Positions 41,599-50,177 of a stretch of 64,000 nt of DNA are shown here, piece by piece (positions within the stretch are counted from its first letter, which is position 1; every line of letters starts with the position of its first letter). The DNA is from Kitasatospora sp052076145 (GTDB taxonomy: Bacteria > Actinomycetota > Actinomycetes > Streptomycetales > Streptomycetaceae). Both the position numbers and the translations under genes were made by a program. The stretch spans positions 6,448,001 to 6,512,000 of the forward strand of contig NZ_CP197246.1 of NCBI RefSeq assembly GCF_052076145.1. Direction: 5' to 3'. The notes under the pieces are model-generated. The model was not told the origin of the DNA, did not search any database, and was given only the letters and a program-made list of their open reading frames with translations.

Positions 41599-41622
41599 CC
41601 CGGCGCCGGGAGGGCGCCGGGC
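41598..41622. terminator. Hairpin terminator between Rid and synthase genes
   Basis: GCCCGGCGCC (41598-41607) pairs perfectly with GGCGCCGGGC (41613-41622), loop GGGAG. Convergent genes on both sides. Confidence 0.75.
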
Positions 41623-41628
41623 GGCGGC

Positions 41629-42852
41629 TCAGGGCGCCGGGGTGAAGACCAGCGAGGCGTTGTGGCCGCCGAAGCCGAAGGAGTTGGTCAGGGCCGCCGT
41701 CAGCTCGCCGTAGCGGGGCTTGCCGGTGACGACGTCGAGCTGCACCTCGGGGTCGAGGGTGTCCAGGTTCAGGGTCGCGGGGACGACACCGTCGCGGACG
41801 GCGAGGATCGCCGCGAGTGCGCCGATGGCCCCGGCGGCGCCGAAGAGGTGCCCCGTCATCGACTTGGTCGCCGTCACGCAGGGGTGGGTGCCGACGGCCT
41901 CGGTCACGGACCGGGCCTCGGCCAGATCGCCCAGCTGGGTGGAGGTGGCGTGGGCGTGGACGTGCGCGATGTCCCGGGGTGAGAGCCCGGCGGCGGCCAG
42001 CGCGAGGCGCATCGCCCGTACCTGGCCCTCGGGTTGGGCGGCGGTGATGTGGTAGGCGTCGGAGGTGACTGCGGCTCCGGCCAGCGTGGCGTGCGCCCGC
42101 GCCGCGCGGGCGGCGGCGAATCCGGCCCGCTCCAGCACCACCACGACGGCGCCCTCGCCGATGACGAAGCCGTCGCGGTCGACGTCGAACGGGCGGGAGG
42201 CCTGCTGCGGGGCGTCGTTACGCGTCGAGTGGGCCTTCGCCTGGGCAAATCCGGCCAGCGGGAGCGCGCCGATGCAGGCCTCCGTCCCCCCGGCCACCAC
42301 GACGTCGGCCCGCCCGAGCCGGATCAGGTCGAGGCCGAGCGCGATCGCCTCCGCCCCGGACGCGCAGGCGCTGACCGGGGTGTGGGCGCCGCCCTTGGCA
42401 CCGAGTTCGATGCTGACCCAGGCCGCCGGACCGTTCGCCATCATCATCGGCACGGTGTGCGGCGACACCCGCCGGACGCCGGAGGTCTCCAGCACGTCGT
42501 CCTGCCCCAGCATGGTCAGCGCGCCGCCGGTCGCCGTACCGATCACCACCGCCAGCCGCTCGGGATCGACCTCGGGCGCCCCCGCGTCCGCCCACGCCTC
42601 GCGGGCGGCGACCAGCGCGATCTGCTCGCACCGGTCCATCCGCCGGGCCTTCACCCGGTCGAGCAGCTCGGTCGGCTCGACCGCCAGCCGCCCCGCGATC
42701 CGCACCGGCAGCGCGGCGGCCCACTCCTCCTCGATCGGCCCGATCCCCGACCGCCCGGTCAGCATCCCGTCCCAGGTCGAGCGCACGTCCCCGCCCAGCG
42801 GCGTCGTCGCCCCGAGGCCCGTCACCACCGCGTGCCTGTCGTCTGTATACAC
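41629..42852 (-). CDS. Beta-ketoacyl-ACP synthase, FabF (KAS II) type, orphan
   Basis: A 407-residue condensing enzyme that extends acyl-ACP with malonyl-ACP. The Cys-His-His site is intact: Cys in VSACASGAEA, His in VHAHATSTQLGD and His in TKSMTGHLFGAAG. No acyl carrier protein, KAS III or chain-length factor gene is adjacent, so it works outside the main fab cluster, perhaps in a specialised lipid or metabolite. GTG 42852 is used because the family starts at DDRHAVVTGLGATTPLGG; earlier codons would run across the palindrome. A MarR gene precedes it and a MarR-type palindrome lies in the gap. Confidence 0.93.
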   Translation of the reverse strand: MYTDDRHAVVTGLGATTPLGGDVRSTWDGMLTGRSGIGPIEEEWAAALPVRIAGRLAVEPTELLDRVKARRMDRCEQIALVAAREAWADAGAPEVDPERLAVVIGTATGGALTMLGQDDVLETSGVRRVSPHTVPMMMANGPAAWVSIELGAKGGAHTPVSACASGAEAIALGLDLIRLGRADVVVAGGTEACIGALPLAGFAQAKAHSTRNDAPQQASRPFDVDRDGFVIGEGAVVVVLERAGFAAARAARAHATLAGAAVTSDAYHITAAQPEGQVRAMRLALAAAGLSPRDIAHVHAHATSTQLGDLAEARSVTEAVGTHPCVTATKSMTGHLFGAAGAIGALAAILAVRDGVVPATLNLDTLDPEVQLDVVTGKPRYGELTAALTNSFGFGGHNASLVFTPAP

Positions 42853-42868
42853 CGGGTCGACCCCTAAC

Positions 42869-42885
42869 TTGTTGTATATCAACAA
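42869..42885. promoter_or_regulatory. MarR-type palindrome upstream of the FabF-like gene
   Basis: TTGTTG (42869-42874) and CAACAA (42880-42885) form a perfect inverted repeat over TATAT. The 17-bp AT-rich site stands out in this GC-rich DNA and has the TTG-CAA half-site form usual for MarR regulators. It lies 16 bp before the FabF-like start codon and 70 bp after the MarR stop. Confidence 0.65.
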
Positions 42886-42954
42886 CCCCTGACCCGGATG
42901 GTCGTCCGGGTGCGAGTGTCTTGGTGGCTACTATGCCAAGCTGGTGACGTGCAA

Positions 42955-43434
42955 TCAGCTGCGAAGATCCACTGAGTCTGGTGTCCGTTGGTTGTGGAGA
43001 CTCGACAGTGGCTGGTGGCGGTCCCCGGCGTATGCGGACTCCAGGTTCCCGGTCATGCGCTCCAGGACGGAGACGGCCGTGCGGTACTCCTCGGGTGAGA
43101 TGCCGACCGCCGACAGCTCGCGGAAGGCGGCGACCCGGACGAAGACCTCGGCGAGCCGGGCCCGGCCGTCCTCGGTCAGGGCGAGCTGGTCCGGCTGCGG
43201 GCGGTGCACCCAGCCGGCGGCGGCGAGCGTCCGGACAGTGGCGGCGAGGGTGGCCGGGTCGGCATTGGCGGCGAGCACGGTCAGGACGTCGGCCTCGGTC
43301 GCGGGGTGGGCGCCCCCGGCGGCGTTGAGGACCTGCCAGCCGAGCCGGGTGAGGCCGGACCCGGCGAGTTCGGTGTCCATGGCGGCGGTGAGGGCCTGGT
43401 CGGTGCGGTTGAGCCAGTAGCCGATGGGCTTCAT
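42955..43434 (-). CDS. MarR-like regulator
   Basis: A 159-residue protein with a MarR-like winged helix (about 25-105: LTRLGWQVLNAAGG ... LAATVRTLAAAGWVHRPQPD). The N- and C-terminal dimerisation helices are present and the C-terminal tail is polar. It follows the NmrA-like gene by 36 bp on the same strand and precedes the FabF-like gene. It may bind the TTGTTG-CAACAA site in between (inference). Confidence 0.85.
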   Translation of the reverse strand: MKPIGYWLNRTDQALTAAMDTELAGSGLTRLGWQVLNAAGGAHPATEADVLTVLAANADPATLAATVRTLAAAGWVHRPQPDQLALTEDGRARLAEVFVRVAAFRELSAVGISPEEYRTAVSVLERMTGNLESAYAGDRHQPLSSLHNQRTPDSVDLRS

Positions 43435-43470
43435 GGCGTACTCCAGAGTGTCGAGGCGGTCGGGAAGGGC

Positions 43471-44313
43471 TCAGGAGCGGGCGAAGGCGGTGGCGTTCTC
43501 GGTGGCCCACCGGTGGAAGGTGCGGGCGGGGCGCCCGAGGAGGGTCTCGGTGGTGTCCGCGACGGTGGCCGGGCCGTGGTCGGCGGCCTCCCACAGGTCG
43601 AGCAGCGAGGTCACCATCGGTGCGGGCAGGTGGGCACCCAGCTGGCGCTCCGCCTCGGCCCGGCTGATCCGCTCGACCGGGATCTCCCGGCCGAGCACGC
43701 CTGCGAGCACGGCGAGCTGCGCGCGGAAGGCGAGCGACTCGGGGCCGGTCAGGGTGACCGAGCGGCCGGTGAGGCTGTCGCCGGTCAGGGCCTCGACGGC
43801 GATGTCGGCGATGTCCTCGGGGTGGATCGGCGCGATCTCGGCGTCCGGGTAGGCGAGTTGGACCGGCAGTGAGCGGCTGATCGGATGAGCCCAGCCGAGC
43901 GCGTTGCTGGCGAAGGCGTCCGGGCGGAGGAAGGTGTGGACGAGCCCGGAGCCGGCGAGCGCGCGCTCGACCGTGAGGCTGTGGATCGCCAGCGGGTCGT
44001 GCTCGGCGTCCGCGCCGAGCACGGAGGACGAGGAGAGCAGGACGACGTGCTCGACGCCTGCCGCCTCGGCGGCCTTCACCAGCTCGTGGATGCCGGCGGG
44101 CTGCGGGTAGAGGAAGACCTGCCGGACGCCGCGCAGGGCCGGCTCGAAGGTCTCGGGCCGGTCGAGCACCAGCTCGGCGACCTCGACGCCGGCCGGGACG
44201 GCCGCCCCAGCGGGCTCGGCACTGGCGGCCCGGACGGCGACTCCGGCGCTGTGCAGGCGGCTGACGACGGCTCGGCCGACCTTGCCACGGGCGCCGGTGA
44301 TGAGAGTGGTCAT
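43471..44313 (-). CDS. NmrA/SDR-type NAD(P)-binding protein
   Basis: A 280-residue atypical SDR. The cofactor motif TLITGARGKVGRAVVSRL is intact. The body follows the NAD(P)H:quinone reductase/NmrA pattern (VEHVVLLSSSSVLGADAEHD, LRPDAFASNALGWAHPI, IHPEDIADIAVEALTG) and there is no YxxxK motif at the classic place. It may be a quinone reductase or a redox sensor. ATG 44313 has GGGGAG-type purines upstream. Divergent from a second MarR gene and first of the minus-strand set with the MarR-like gene. Confidence 0.88.
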   Translation of the reverse strand: MTTLITGARGKVGRAVVSRLHSAGVAVRAASAEPAGAAVPAGVEVAELVLDRPETFEPALRGVRQVFLYPQPAGIHELVKAAEAAGVEHVVLLSSSSVLGADAEHDPLAIHSLTVERALAGSGLVHTFLRPDAFASNALGWAHPISRSLPVQLAYPDAEIAPIHPEDIADIAVEALTGDSLTGRSVTLTGPESLAFRAQLAVLAGVLGREIPVERISRAEAERQLGAHLPAPMVTSLLDLWEAADHGPATVADTTETLLGRPARTFHRWATENATAFARS

Positions 44314-44363
44314 GGGGAGACTCCAGTCGGTTCTGTGTTCGTCGTTCTGTATTGGCAGGCATA

Positions 44364-44379
44364 TGCATGCTTGCATGCA
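44364..44379. promoter_or_regulatory. Palindrome in the divergent MarR/oxidoreductase promoter region
   Basis: TGCATGC-TT-GCATGCA is a perfect 16-bp inverted repeat placed 50 bp from the oxidoreductase ATG. A minus-strand TTGACG (44396-44391) could be a -35 box, which would put the palindrome over the -10 region of that promoter. Likely operator of the divergent MarR regulator. Confidence 0.6.
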
Positions 44380-44434
44380 CACGTTTTCACGTCAACACAT
44401 GTCTTCGGGAAGTCATCTAGGTACGATGGCGCCC

Positions 44435-44941
44435 ATGACGAAGCACGAACCGGACGCGAAGCGTGGGCCCGGCGAGAAGCGCGAGCCCAGGACGGCCGAC
44501 GAGCTGCTGGACGCCGTGGGCCCGGCCTTCGGGAAGCTGCGCCGCGCCTCGCTCCTCGACGTCGAGAACCCGATCTCGCAGAAGGACCTGAGCCGTACGC
44601 TGGTGCTCAACATCGTGCTGGAGGCGGAGCAGGGCGATGCCGGCGAGGTCACCGTCGGCGCGGTGGCCGACTACCTGAGCGTCGACCCCTCGGTGGCCAG
44701 CCGGATGGTCTCCGACTGCATCTCGGCCGGTCACCTGATCCGCGCCGCCTCCCAGCAGGACGGCCGCCGGACGGTGCTGCACCTCAGCCCCGAGGGCCGG
44801 GAGTTGATGGCCCGCTTCCGCCGTCACCAGCGCTCGGCCTTCGAGTACATCACCGCCGACTGGGCCGACGACGAACGCCTGGAGTTCGCCCGGCTGATGC
44901 TGAAGTACTCCGACTCGCTGGCGGCGCTCCGCCGCCGCTGA
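44435..44941 (+). CDS. MarR-family transcriptional regulator
   Basis: A 168-residue regulator. A charged N-terminal tail (1-25) is followed by a MarR winged helix (about 45-135: LVLNIVLEAEQGDAGEVTVG, DYLSVDPSVASRMVSDCISA, then wing HLIRAASQQDGRRTVLHLSP). ATG 44435 is the last start before the fold. It is divergent from the NmrA-like gene with a perfect palindrome between, the classic layout for ligand-responsive control of a redox enzyme. Confidence 0.92.
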   Translation: MTKHEPDAKRGPGEKREPRTADELLDAVGPAFGKLRRASLLDVENPISQKDLSRTLVLNIVLEAEQGDAGEVTVGAVADYLSVDPSVASRMVSDCISAGHLIRAASQQDGRRTVLHLSPEGRELMARFRRHQRSAFEYITADWADDERLEFARLMLKYSDSLAALRRR

Positions 44942-44952
44942 GCCGGGCCCGG

Positions 44953-45651
44953 TTATCGCTCCGGGCCGCGTAGGCGGAACTCGTTGCCCTCTGGGTCGGT
45001 GAACAGGGCTTCCCGGCGTGTGCCTCCGAGTTCTGGGACCTCTGTGGCGCCTGCGGAGGTCAGGCGGGCGACCGTGGCGGCGAGGGAGCTGCCGGGTGCG
45101 GCCTCGACCACCGGCTGAAGCCGGTTGCGGCCGCGCTTCGGCGCTACGGGCGGCCCCATCACCAGCGTCGGGCCGGTCCCGGCGGGTGAGCGCAGGCGGA
45201 CTCCCCAGCTGCCCTCTGCCACGACGGTCCAGCCGGTGACGGTGGCCCAGAAGGGGCCCTGGATCTGCGGGTCGGCGGAGTCCAGGCTGATCGCAGCAAG
45301 GTGGTCGCCGGTGTCGACGCCCGGCAGGACGCAGAACTCGTTGCCCTCGGGGTCGGTGAGCACCTCCCACGGCACCGCCCCCTGCCCGATGTCCGCCCGG
45401 GTGGCGCCCAGGCCGAGCAGCCGTCGTACCTCGTCCGCGTCGCCCGCGAGGTCCAGGTGCACGCGGTTCTTGCCGCGCTTCGGCCGGGCCGAGGGCACGA
45501 GGAGCAGCCCGACCCCGGAGGGGTCCTGCGGCGGCAGTGCGACCGCCCCCTCGTGCTCGACCGGCCGCCGCTCCAGTGCCGCCGCCCAGAACCGCGCCAG
45601 CGCGGGCACGTCCAGAGCCTCGACGGCAATCGCGGCCAGCTCTGTCGACAT
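44953..45651 (-). CDS. Two-domain VOC (glyoxalase/bleomycin-resistance fold) protein
   Basis: A 232-residue protein of two tandem VOC modules (about 5-110 and 115-225), each ending in a DPEGNEF signature (LTDPEGNEFCVL and FTDPEGNEFRLR). The usual metal His/Glu ligands are not all evident, so it may bind a ligand rather than catalyse. ATG 45651 has a GGGGGAG ribosome site. The upstream leader (45660-45710) contains a short ACTGCC tandem repeat. Converges on the MarR gene. Confidence 0.87.
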   Translation of the reverse strand: MSTELAAIAVEALDVPALARFWAAALERRPVEHEGAVALPPQDPSGVGLLLVPSARPKRGKNRVHLDLAGDADEVRRLLGLGATRADIGQGAVPWEVLTDPEGNEFCVLPGVDTGDHLAAISLDSADPQIQGPFWATVTGWTVVAEGSWGVRLRSPAGTGPTLVMGPPVAPKRGRNRLQPVVEAAPGSSLAATVARLTSAGATEVPELGGTRREALFTDPEGNEFRLRGPER

Positions 45652-45879
45652 GGTGACTCCCCCTGCTCGTACTGCCACTGCCACTGCCACTGCTGATGCT
45701 GATGCCGCCGCGCCGCGTCGAGCGCGAGCACCATCATGGCCCGAGCCGGCCCGTAAGACCCGTAGTACCTGAGAGCTAGCCGCCAGGTGCCCTCTCCGGC
45801 GGGGCGCCAACTACAGGGTGTGATCCATAACTTCGGTACCGGAAGTACGAAAGACCTCCGGTACGGAAGGACCACTCCT

Positions 45880-46920
45880 ATGGCGTCCCGCCTGCGACGC
45901 ACTCTGCTCGCTGCCCTTGTCGTGCTCTCGGTGGCGCTGCCGGTGTCCGCCGCCGCCCGCCCCGGGGCAGTCCCGGCGCCCGCCCCGGTGGCTGTCGCGG
46001 CCTTCGACTCCCCGTCCGCCGCCACCTCGGCGGCTCTGGTGGAGCGCTACGCCGCCAACCGGGCCGGCATCCGAGCCGCCGAGCAGGCCGCCGCCGACCA
46101 CGGCGACCGGGGGCGGGCCGTCGCGCTGCATGCCATGGCCGGTATGGGGCGCCAGTTCCTTACCTTCGACGGGCGGGACGGCGGCCGCAGCGTGGAGGTC
46201 TTCGGCGATCTCGCCGGTGCCGAGCGGATAGCCGTCCTCGTCCCCGGATCGGACACCAGTCTCGACAGCTACGAGCGCCTCCGGGCAGGTGCGGCCGCCC
46301 TGTCGAAGGAGCTGGGCCGTGGGGCGGCAGTCGTCGCCTGGCTCGGCTACCGGACGCCGAGCACCGTCGGCCCGGATGTCGTGACGCCCGACCGGGCCAT
46401 CCAGGCGGCCCCTGAACTCCAGGGCTTTGTCGGTGAGTTGAGGGCAGCCCGCCCCACGGCCCGGCTCTCCGTCCTCTGTCACTCGTACGGGTCGGTCGTC
46501 TGCGGACAGGCCGCCGCCCGGGGCCCTGGTCTCGATGTCGCGGACATCGTGCTCTTCGGCAGCCCGGGGGTCGGCGTGGACAGTGTCGCCGCCCTGCACA
46601 CCCGAGCCACCGTCTGGGCCGGTCGGGCGACCGGCGACTGGATCGGCGACGTGCCGCACCTGAGGCTCCAACTCCCCTTCGCCACCCTCGGGTTCGGGGC
46701 TGACCCGGTATCGGCGGCGTTCGGCGCGCAGGTCTTCGCGGCGGGCGACGGCGGTCACAGCGACTACCTGAAGCCCGGCTCGGTCGCCCTCGCCGCCATC
46801 GCCCGGATCGTCTCCCCACCTTCCAAGGCTTCCCCGCCTTCCCGGAACTCGCAGAGCTCGCAGAACTCCCAGACCCCGTCAGCCTTGCAGGCACCCGCTT
46901 CGGAGGACCGTGATGCGTGA
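45880..46920 (+). CDS. Secreted alpha/beta hydrolase (DUF1023 type)
   Basis: A 346-residue precursor with a signal peptide (about 1-26; LLAALVVLSVALPVSAAA). The hydrolase core has the nucleophile elbow VLCHSYGSVVCG, the oxyanion region VLVPGSDTSL and a late His (GDGGHSDYL), as in DUF1023. Esterase or lipase-like activity is expected outside the cell. A low-complexity Ser/Gln/Asn tail (about 310-346) ends it. ATG 45880 follows GGAAGG. The ACTTC-N7-GAAGT repeat near 45833 could be regulatory. It overlaps the acyltransferase gene by 8 bp. Confidence 0.87.
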   Translation: MASRLRRTLLAALVVLSVALPVSAAARPGAVPAPAPVAVAAFDSPSAATSAALVERYAANRAGIRAAEQAAADHGDRGRAVALHAMAGMGRQFLTFDGRDGGRSVEVFGDLAGAERIAVLVPGSDTSLDSYERLRAGAAALSKELGRGAAVVAWLGYRTPSTVGPDVVTPDRAIQAAPELQGFVGELRAARPTARLSVLCHSYGSVVCGQAAARGPGLDVADIVLFGSPGVGVDSVAALHTRATVWAGRATGDWIGDVPHLRLQLPFATLGFGADPVSAAFGAQVFAAGDGGHSDYLKPGSVALAAIARIVSPPSKASPPSRNSQSSQNSQTPSALQAPASEDRDA

Positions 46921-48145
46921 CCTCGTCCGGCGGATCGACTCCGCCACCCCGCCCGGCCGCGACCGCGCCGTCGACGCGCTACGCGCACTGGCCATCCTCG
47001 GCGTGGTGCTCGGGCACTGGCTGGTCTCGGCCCTGGTCGTCGAGAGCGGCACGGTGCGCGGCGCCAGCCCGCTCCGCTACATGCCCCAACTCGCCCCGAT
47101 CTCCTGGCTGTTCCAGACCCTCGCCGTGTTCTTCCTGGTCGGCGGCCAGGTAGCGGTCGGGAGCTACACCTCAGCGCGGGCCCGGGGCACGACGTACGGG
47201 CAGTGGCTCGGCGCGCGCCTGGCCCGGCTGAGCAGGCCGGTCGCGGCCGTGCTCACCGTGTGGGCCGTCACGGCGGGCGCGATGGTCGCCTCCGGCGTCG
47301 GCCTGGAGACCGTGCACACGCTCGTGAAGCTGGCCGTCTCGCCGCTCTGGTTCCTGCTGGTCTTCTCAGCTCTGACGGCGGCCACCCCACTGGTCGCACG
47401 GCTGCACCCGGTCTACCCGCTCGCGGTCGTCGCGTCCGTCGACCTGGCCTGCTTCGGGTACGGCGGCCCGGCCTGGCTCCACTCGGTGAACGTCGCGGCC
47501 GGCTGGCTGGTCCCGTACTGCCTGGGCGCCGCCTGGGCCCGGGGCCGGCTGACCGGGCGGGCGACCGGATGGGCACTGCTGCTCGGCGGCGCCGCCGCCA
47601 CCACCGGGCTGGTGCTGTGGGCCGGTTACCCCGCCGCCATGGTCGGGGTGCCCGGGGTGGCGATCTCCAACCTCGACCCGCCGACGCTGGCCGTCGTCAC
47701 CTTCGGTCTGGCCCAGTGCGGGGGTGCCCTGCTGCTGCTCGGCCCGTTGCGCCGGGTGCTCGCCCGGCCCACCGCCTGGGCGGTGGTGGCCCTGGTCAAC
47801 CTCTCCGCGATGACGATCTTCCTCTGGCACCAGACCGCGATGATGGCGACGACCGCGACCGGCCTGCTCACCGGCCGCGCCCTCCCCGGCCTGCACACGG
47901 TGCCCGACGGCCCGGCCTGGATCCTCGCCCGGCTGGCCTGGCTGCCGGTGTTCGCGGTGGCGCTGCTGATCTGCTGGGCCGCGTTCCGCTCCTACGAGCA
48001 GGGCCGTCCCCGCAGTCGCTCCCGTAGCCGCTCCCGGGGTCGCAGCCTGGTCGTGGCCGGGCAGCGGACCGCCCGGCCGGCGCCCACCCCTGTGGGCATG
48101 CGGCTGACGGTTTCTCATACAGTAGATCTTCTGAAGGGGGAGTGA
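46913..48145 (+). CDS. Acyltransferase-3-family membrane protein
   Basis: A 410-residue integral membrane protein with about ten hydrophobic helices. The N-terminal DRAVDALRALAILGVVLGHW and FLWHQTAMM segments are characteristic of acyltransferase 3, which O-acylates sugars, lipids or antibiotics from a cytoplasmic donor. A basic Arg-Ser repeat tail (RPRSRSRSRSRGRS, about 370-385) follows the last helix and should be cytoplasmic. ATG 46913 is 7 bp from GGAGGA and overlaps the hydrolase gene, so the two are coupled and may act on the same extracellular product. Confidence 0.88.
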   Translation: MRDLVRRIDSATPPGRDRAVDALRALAILGVVLGHWLVSALVVESGTVRGASPLRYMPQLAPISWLFQTLAVFFLVGGQVAVGSYTSARARGTTYGQWLGARLARLSRPVAAVLTVWAVTAGAMVASGVGLETVHTLVKLAVSPLWFLLVFSALTAATPLVARLHPVYPLAVVASVDLACFGYGGPAWLHSVNVAAGWLVPYCLGAAWARGRLTGRATGWALLLGGAAATTGLVLWAGYPAAMVGVPGVAISNLDPPTLAVVTFGLAQCGGALLLLGPLRRVLARPTAWAVVALVNLSAMTIFLWHQTAMMATTATGLLTGRALPGLHTVPDGPAWILARLAWLPVFAVALLICWAAFRSYEQGRPRSRSRSRSRGRSLVVAGQRTARPAPTPVGMRLTVSHTVDLLKGE

Positions 48146-48146
48146 C

Positions 48147-49430
48147 ATGGCGGACAGCCTCGGCGAGGCCCTGCGGGCGTTGCCTCGTACGCTGCGCGAG
48201 GACCTGCTGACGGGGGCCGCCGATCCGCTGCCGCTCGAAGGGCGCCGCCGGGGGCCCGGTCGGCGGCAGTGGGCCGTCGTGGCCCAGATGCTCGGCGCGG
48301 CCGTGCTCTGCGCCGTCAACCTGGGCCGCTTCACCGGTGGTTTCGGGCTGAGCACGGAGCTCGCGACCATGCTCGCCCTCCTCCAGTCGGCTGCATTCGT
48401 GCTCGCGTTCTCCCGGCCGGTCCTCGCGTGGTGGGTCTCCATCGGCGTCACGATCCTGGGCGCGCAGTCCGCGCACTACACCGGTGACTTCGTCCTGCTC
48501 CCCTGGGTCGGTGTAGGGGGGCTCGTACAGGTGGCCGTGCTGTTCCTGGTCGCGCTGTACCTCCGCCCACGGATCGCGGTGGAAGTGCTGGTGATCAGCA
48601 TCCTGGTCGGGACGGCCTGCGAGTTCACCCACGAGGGCCGCCAGGACACGCCGATGGCGATCGTGCTGCTCAGCATCGTCACGGTGGTCGGCACCTCGTT
48701 GCGCGGCCGCCGGGTGGCCCGGAGCCAGCTCGTCGTGCAGGAGGAGCTGACCGCCGAGGAGCGGGCCCGCCGCACCGTGCTGGAGGAGCGCACCCGGATC
48801 GCCCGCGAGCTGCACGACGTCGTCGCCCACCACATGTCGGTCATCTCCATCCAGGCGCAGGTGGCCCGGCACCTGGCGGAGAACCCGTCCGAGGAGCTCA
48901 CCGAGAACCTCGTGAGCATCCGCCAGAACGCGGTCGAGGCGCTCGCCGAACTACGCCGGGTGCTCGGCGTGCTGCGCTCCGAGGACGCCCTGCCCGACGC
49001 CGCCCGACATGCCCCGCAACCCACCCTCGAACGGCTCGGCGAGCTGATCGCCAACGTACGCGGGGCCGGAGTGGCGGTCACGGTCGGCACCACCGGCGAG
49101 CCGGGCGGTCTGCCGCCGGGCGTCGAACTGTCGGCCTTTCGGATCGTCCAGGAGGCGCTGAGCAACGCGATGCGGCATGCGCCCGGCACCGAGGTCCGGG
49201 TCGAACTCGGCTACCGCCCCACGGGCGTCACCATCCGGGTCACAAACTCCGCGCCGGACCACCCCGCCCCGCCCTCGACCGGCGCCGGACACGGCTTGCT
49301 CGGCATGCGCGAGCGCGCCAGCACGCTGGGCGGCCAACTGGCCACCGGGGCAACGCCCGAAGGCGGCTGGGAAGTCGTCGCGATCCTGCCGACGCAGCCG
49401 GCCGCCACCACAGTCAAGGACAGCTCATGA
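48147..49430 (+). CDS. Sensor histidine kinase, NarL/DesK type
   Basis: A 427-residue kinase. About six membrane segments (about 42-190) form the sensor. HisKA_3 has phospho-acceptor H223 in IARELHDVVAHHMSVI. The HATPase region shows FRIVQEALSNAMRHAPG and GHGLLGMRERAST. ATG 48147 has a GGGGGAG ribosome site and directly follows the acyltransferase stop, so it may belong to the same transcript. Coupled by ATGA to the response regulator. Confidence 0.94.
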   Translation: MADSLGEALRALPRTLREDLLTGAADPLPLEGRRRGPGRRQWAVVAQMLGAAVLCAVNLGRFTGGFGLSTELATMLALLQSAAFVLAFSRPVLAWWVSIGVTILGAQSAHYTGDFVLLPWVGVGGLVQVAVLFLVALYLRPRIAVEVLVISILVGTACEFTHEGRQDTPMAIVLLSIVTVVGTSLRGRRVARSQLVVQEELTAEERARRTVLEERTRIARELHDVVAHHMSVISIQAQVARHLAENPSEELTENLVSIRQNAVEALAELRRVLGVLRSEDALPDAARHAPQPTLERLGELIANVRGAGVAVTVGTTGEPGGLPPGVELSAFRIVQEALSNAMRHAPGTEVRVELGYRPTGVTIRVTNSAPDHPAPPSTGAGHGLLGMRERASTLGGQLATGATPEGGWEVVAILPTQPAATTVKDSS

Positions 49431-50104
49431 CACCGCCGCCCATCCGCGTGCTGATCGCCGACGACCAGATGATGGTCCGCCAGGGCCTCTCGGTGCTGCT
49501 CAACGCCGAGCCGGACATCGAGGTCGTCGGCCAGGCGGTCGACGGCCTCGACGCCGTCGCCAAGGTCGCCGAACTCGCCCCCGACGTCGTCCTGATGGAC
49601 ATCCGGATGCCCGAGCTCGGCGGCATCGAGGCGACCCGCCGGATCACCGAACCCCGGGACGCCACCGTCAAGGTGCTCGTCCTCACCACCTTCGACCTGG
49701 ACGAGTACGTCTACGAGGCACTGCGCGCGGGTGCCTCCGGCTTCCTGCTCAAGGACGCCTCCGCCGCCGAACTGGCCCAGGCCGTAAGGGTGGTGGCCGA
49801 GGGCGCGGCCCTGCTCGCACCGAACATCACCAAGCGGCTGATCGCCGAGTTCTCCCGGATGACCAGCAGCGTCCGGACACCGCTGAAGGACCGGGTCGGC
49901 GATCTGACGGAGCGCGAGACCGAAGTCCTCTCGCTGATCGCCCAAGGGCTGTCGAACGCCGAGATCGCCGGGCAGCTGGTGGTCGCCGAGCAGACCGTGA
50001 AGTCGCACGTCGGCCGCATCCTGCTCAAGTTGGGCCTGCGCGACCGGACTCAGGCGGCGGTCTTCGCCTACGAGACGGGCCTGGTGCGTCCGGCGGGGTA
50101 CTGA
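49427..50104 (+). CDS. NarL/LuxR-type response regulator
   Basis: A 225-residue regulator: receiver (about 6-120) with D58 in VVLMDIRMPE, phosphorylation-switch region TTFDLDEY and FLLKDASAAEL. LuxR HTH (about 158-218; LTERETEVLSLIAQGLSNAE ... VKSHVGRILLKLGL). Partner of the upstream kinase by translational coupling. Targets not visible. Confidence 0.95.
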   Translation: MTPPPIRVLIADDQMMVRQGLSVLLNAEPDIEVVGQAVDGLDAVAKVAELAPDVVLMDIRMPELGGIEATRRITEPRDATVKVLVLTTFDLDEYVYEALRAGASGFLLKDASAAELAQAVRVVAEGAALLAPNITKRLIAEFSRMTSSVRTPLKDRVGDLTERETEVLSLIAQGLSNAEIAGQLVVAEQTVKSHVGRILLKLGLRDRTQAAVFAYETGLVRPAGY

Positions 50105-50177
50105 GCCGGGAGCCGGATTTCCCCCGAGGGGCGAGGGGCGGTACAACTGCCCTGGAAACCAAGGGGGCGGGGCACGG

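Noticed and set aside
45660..45710. ACTGCC/CTGATG short tandem repeat as a functional element
   Set aside because: A short slippage tract in an untranslated leader; no further structure supports a role.
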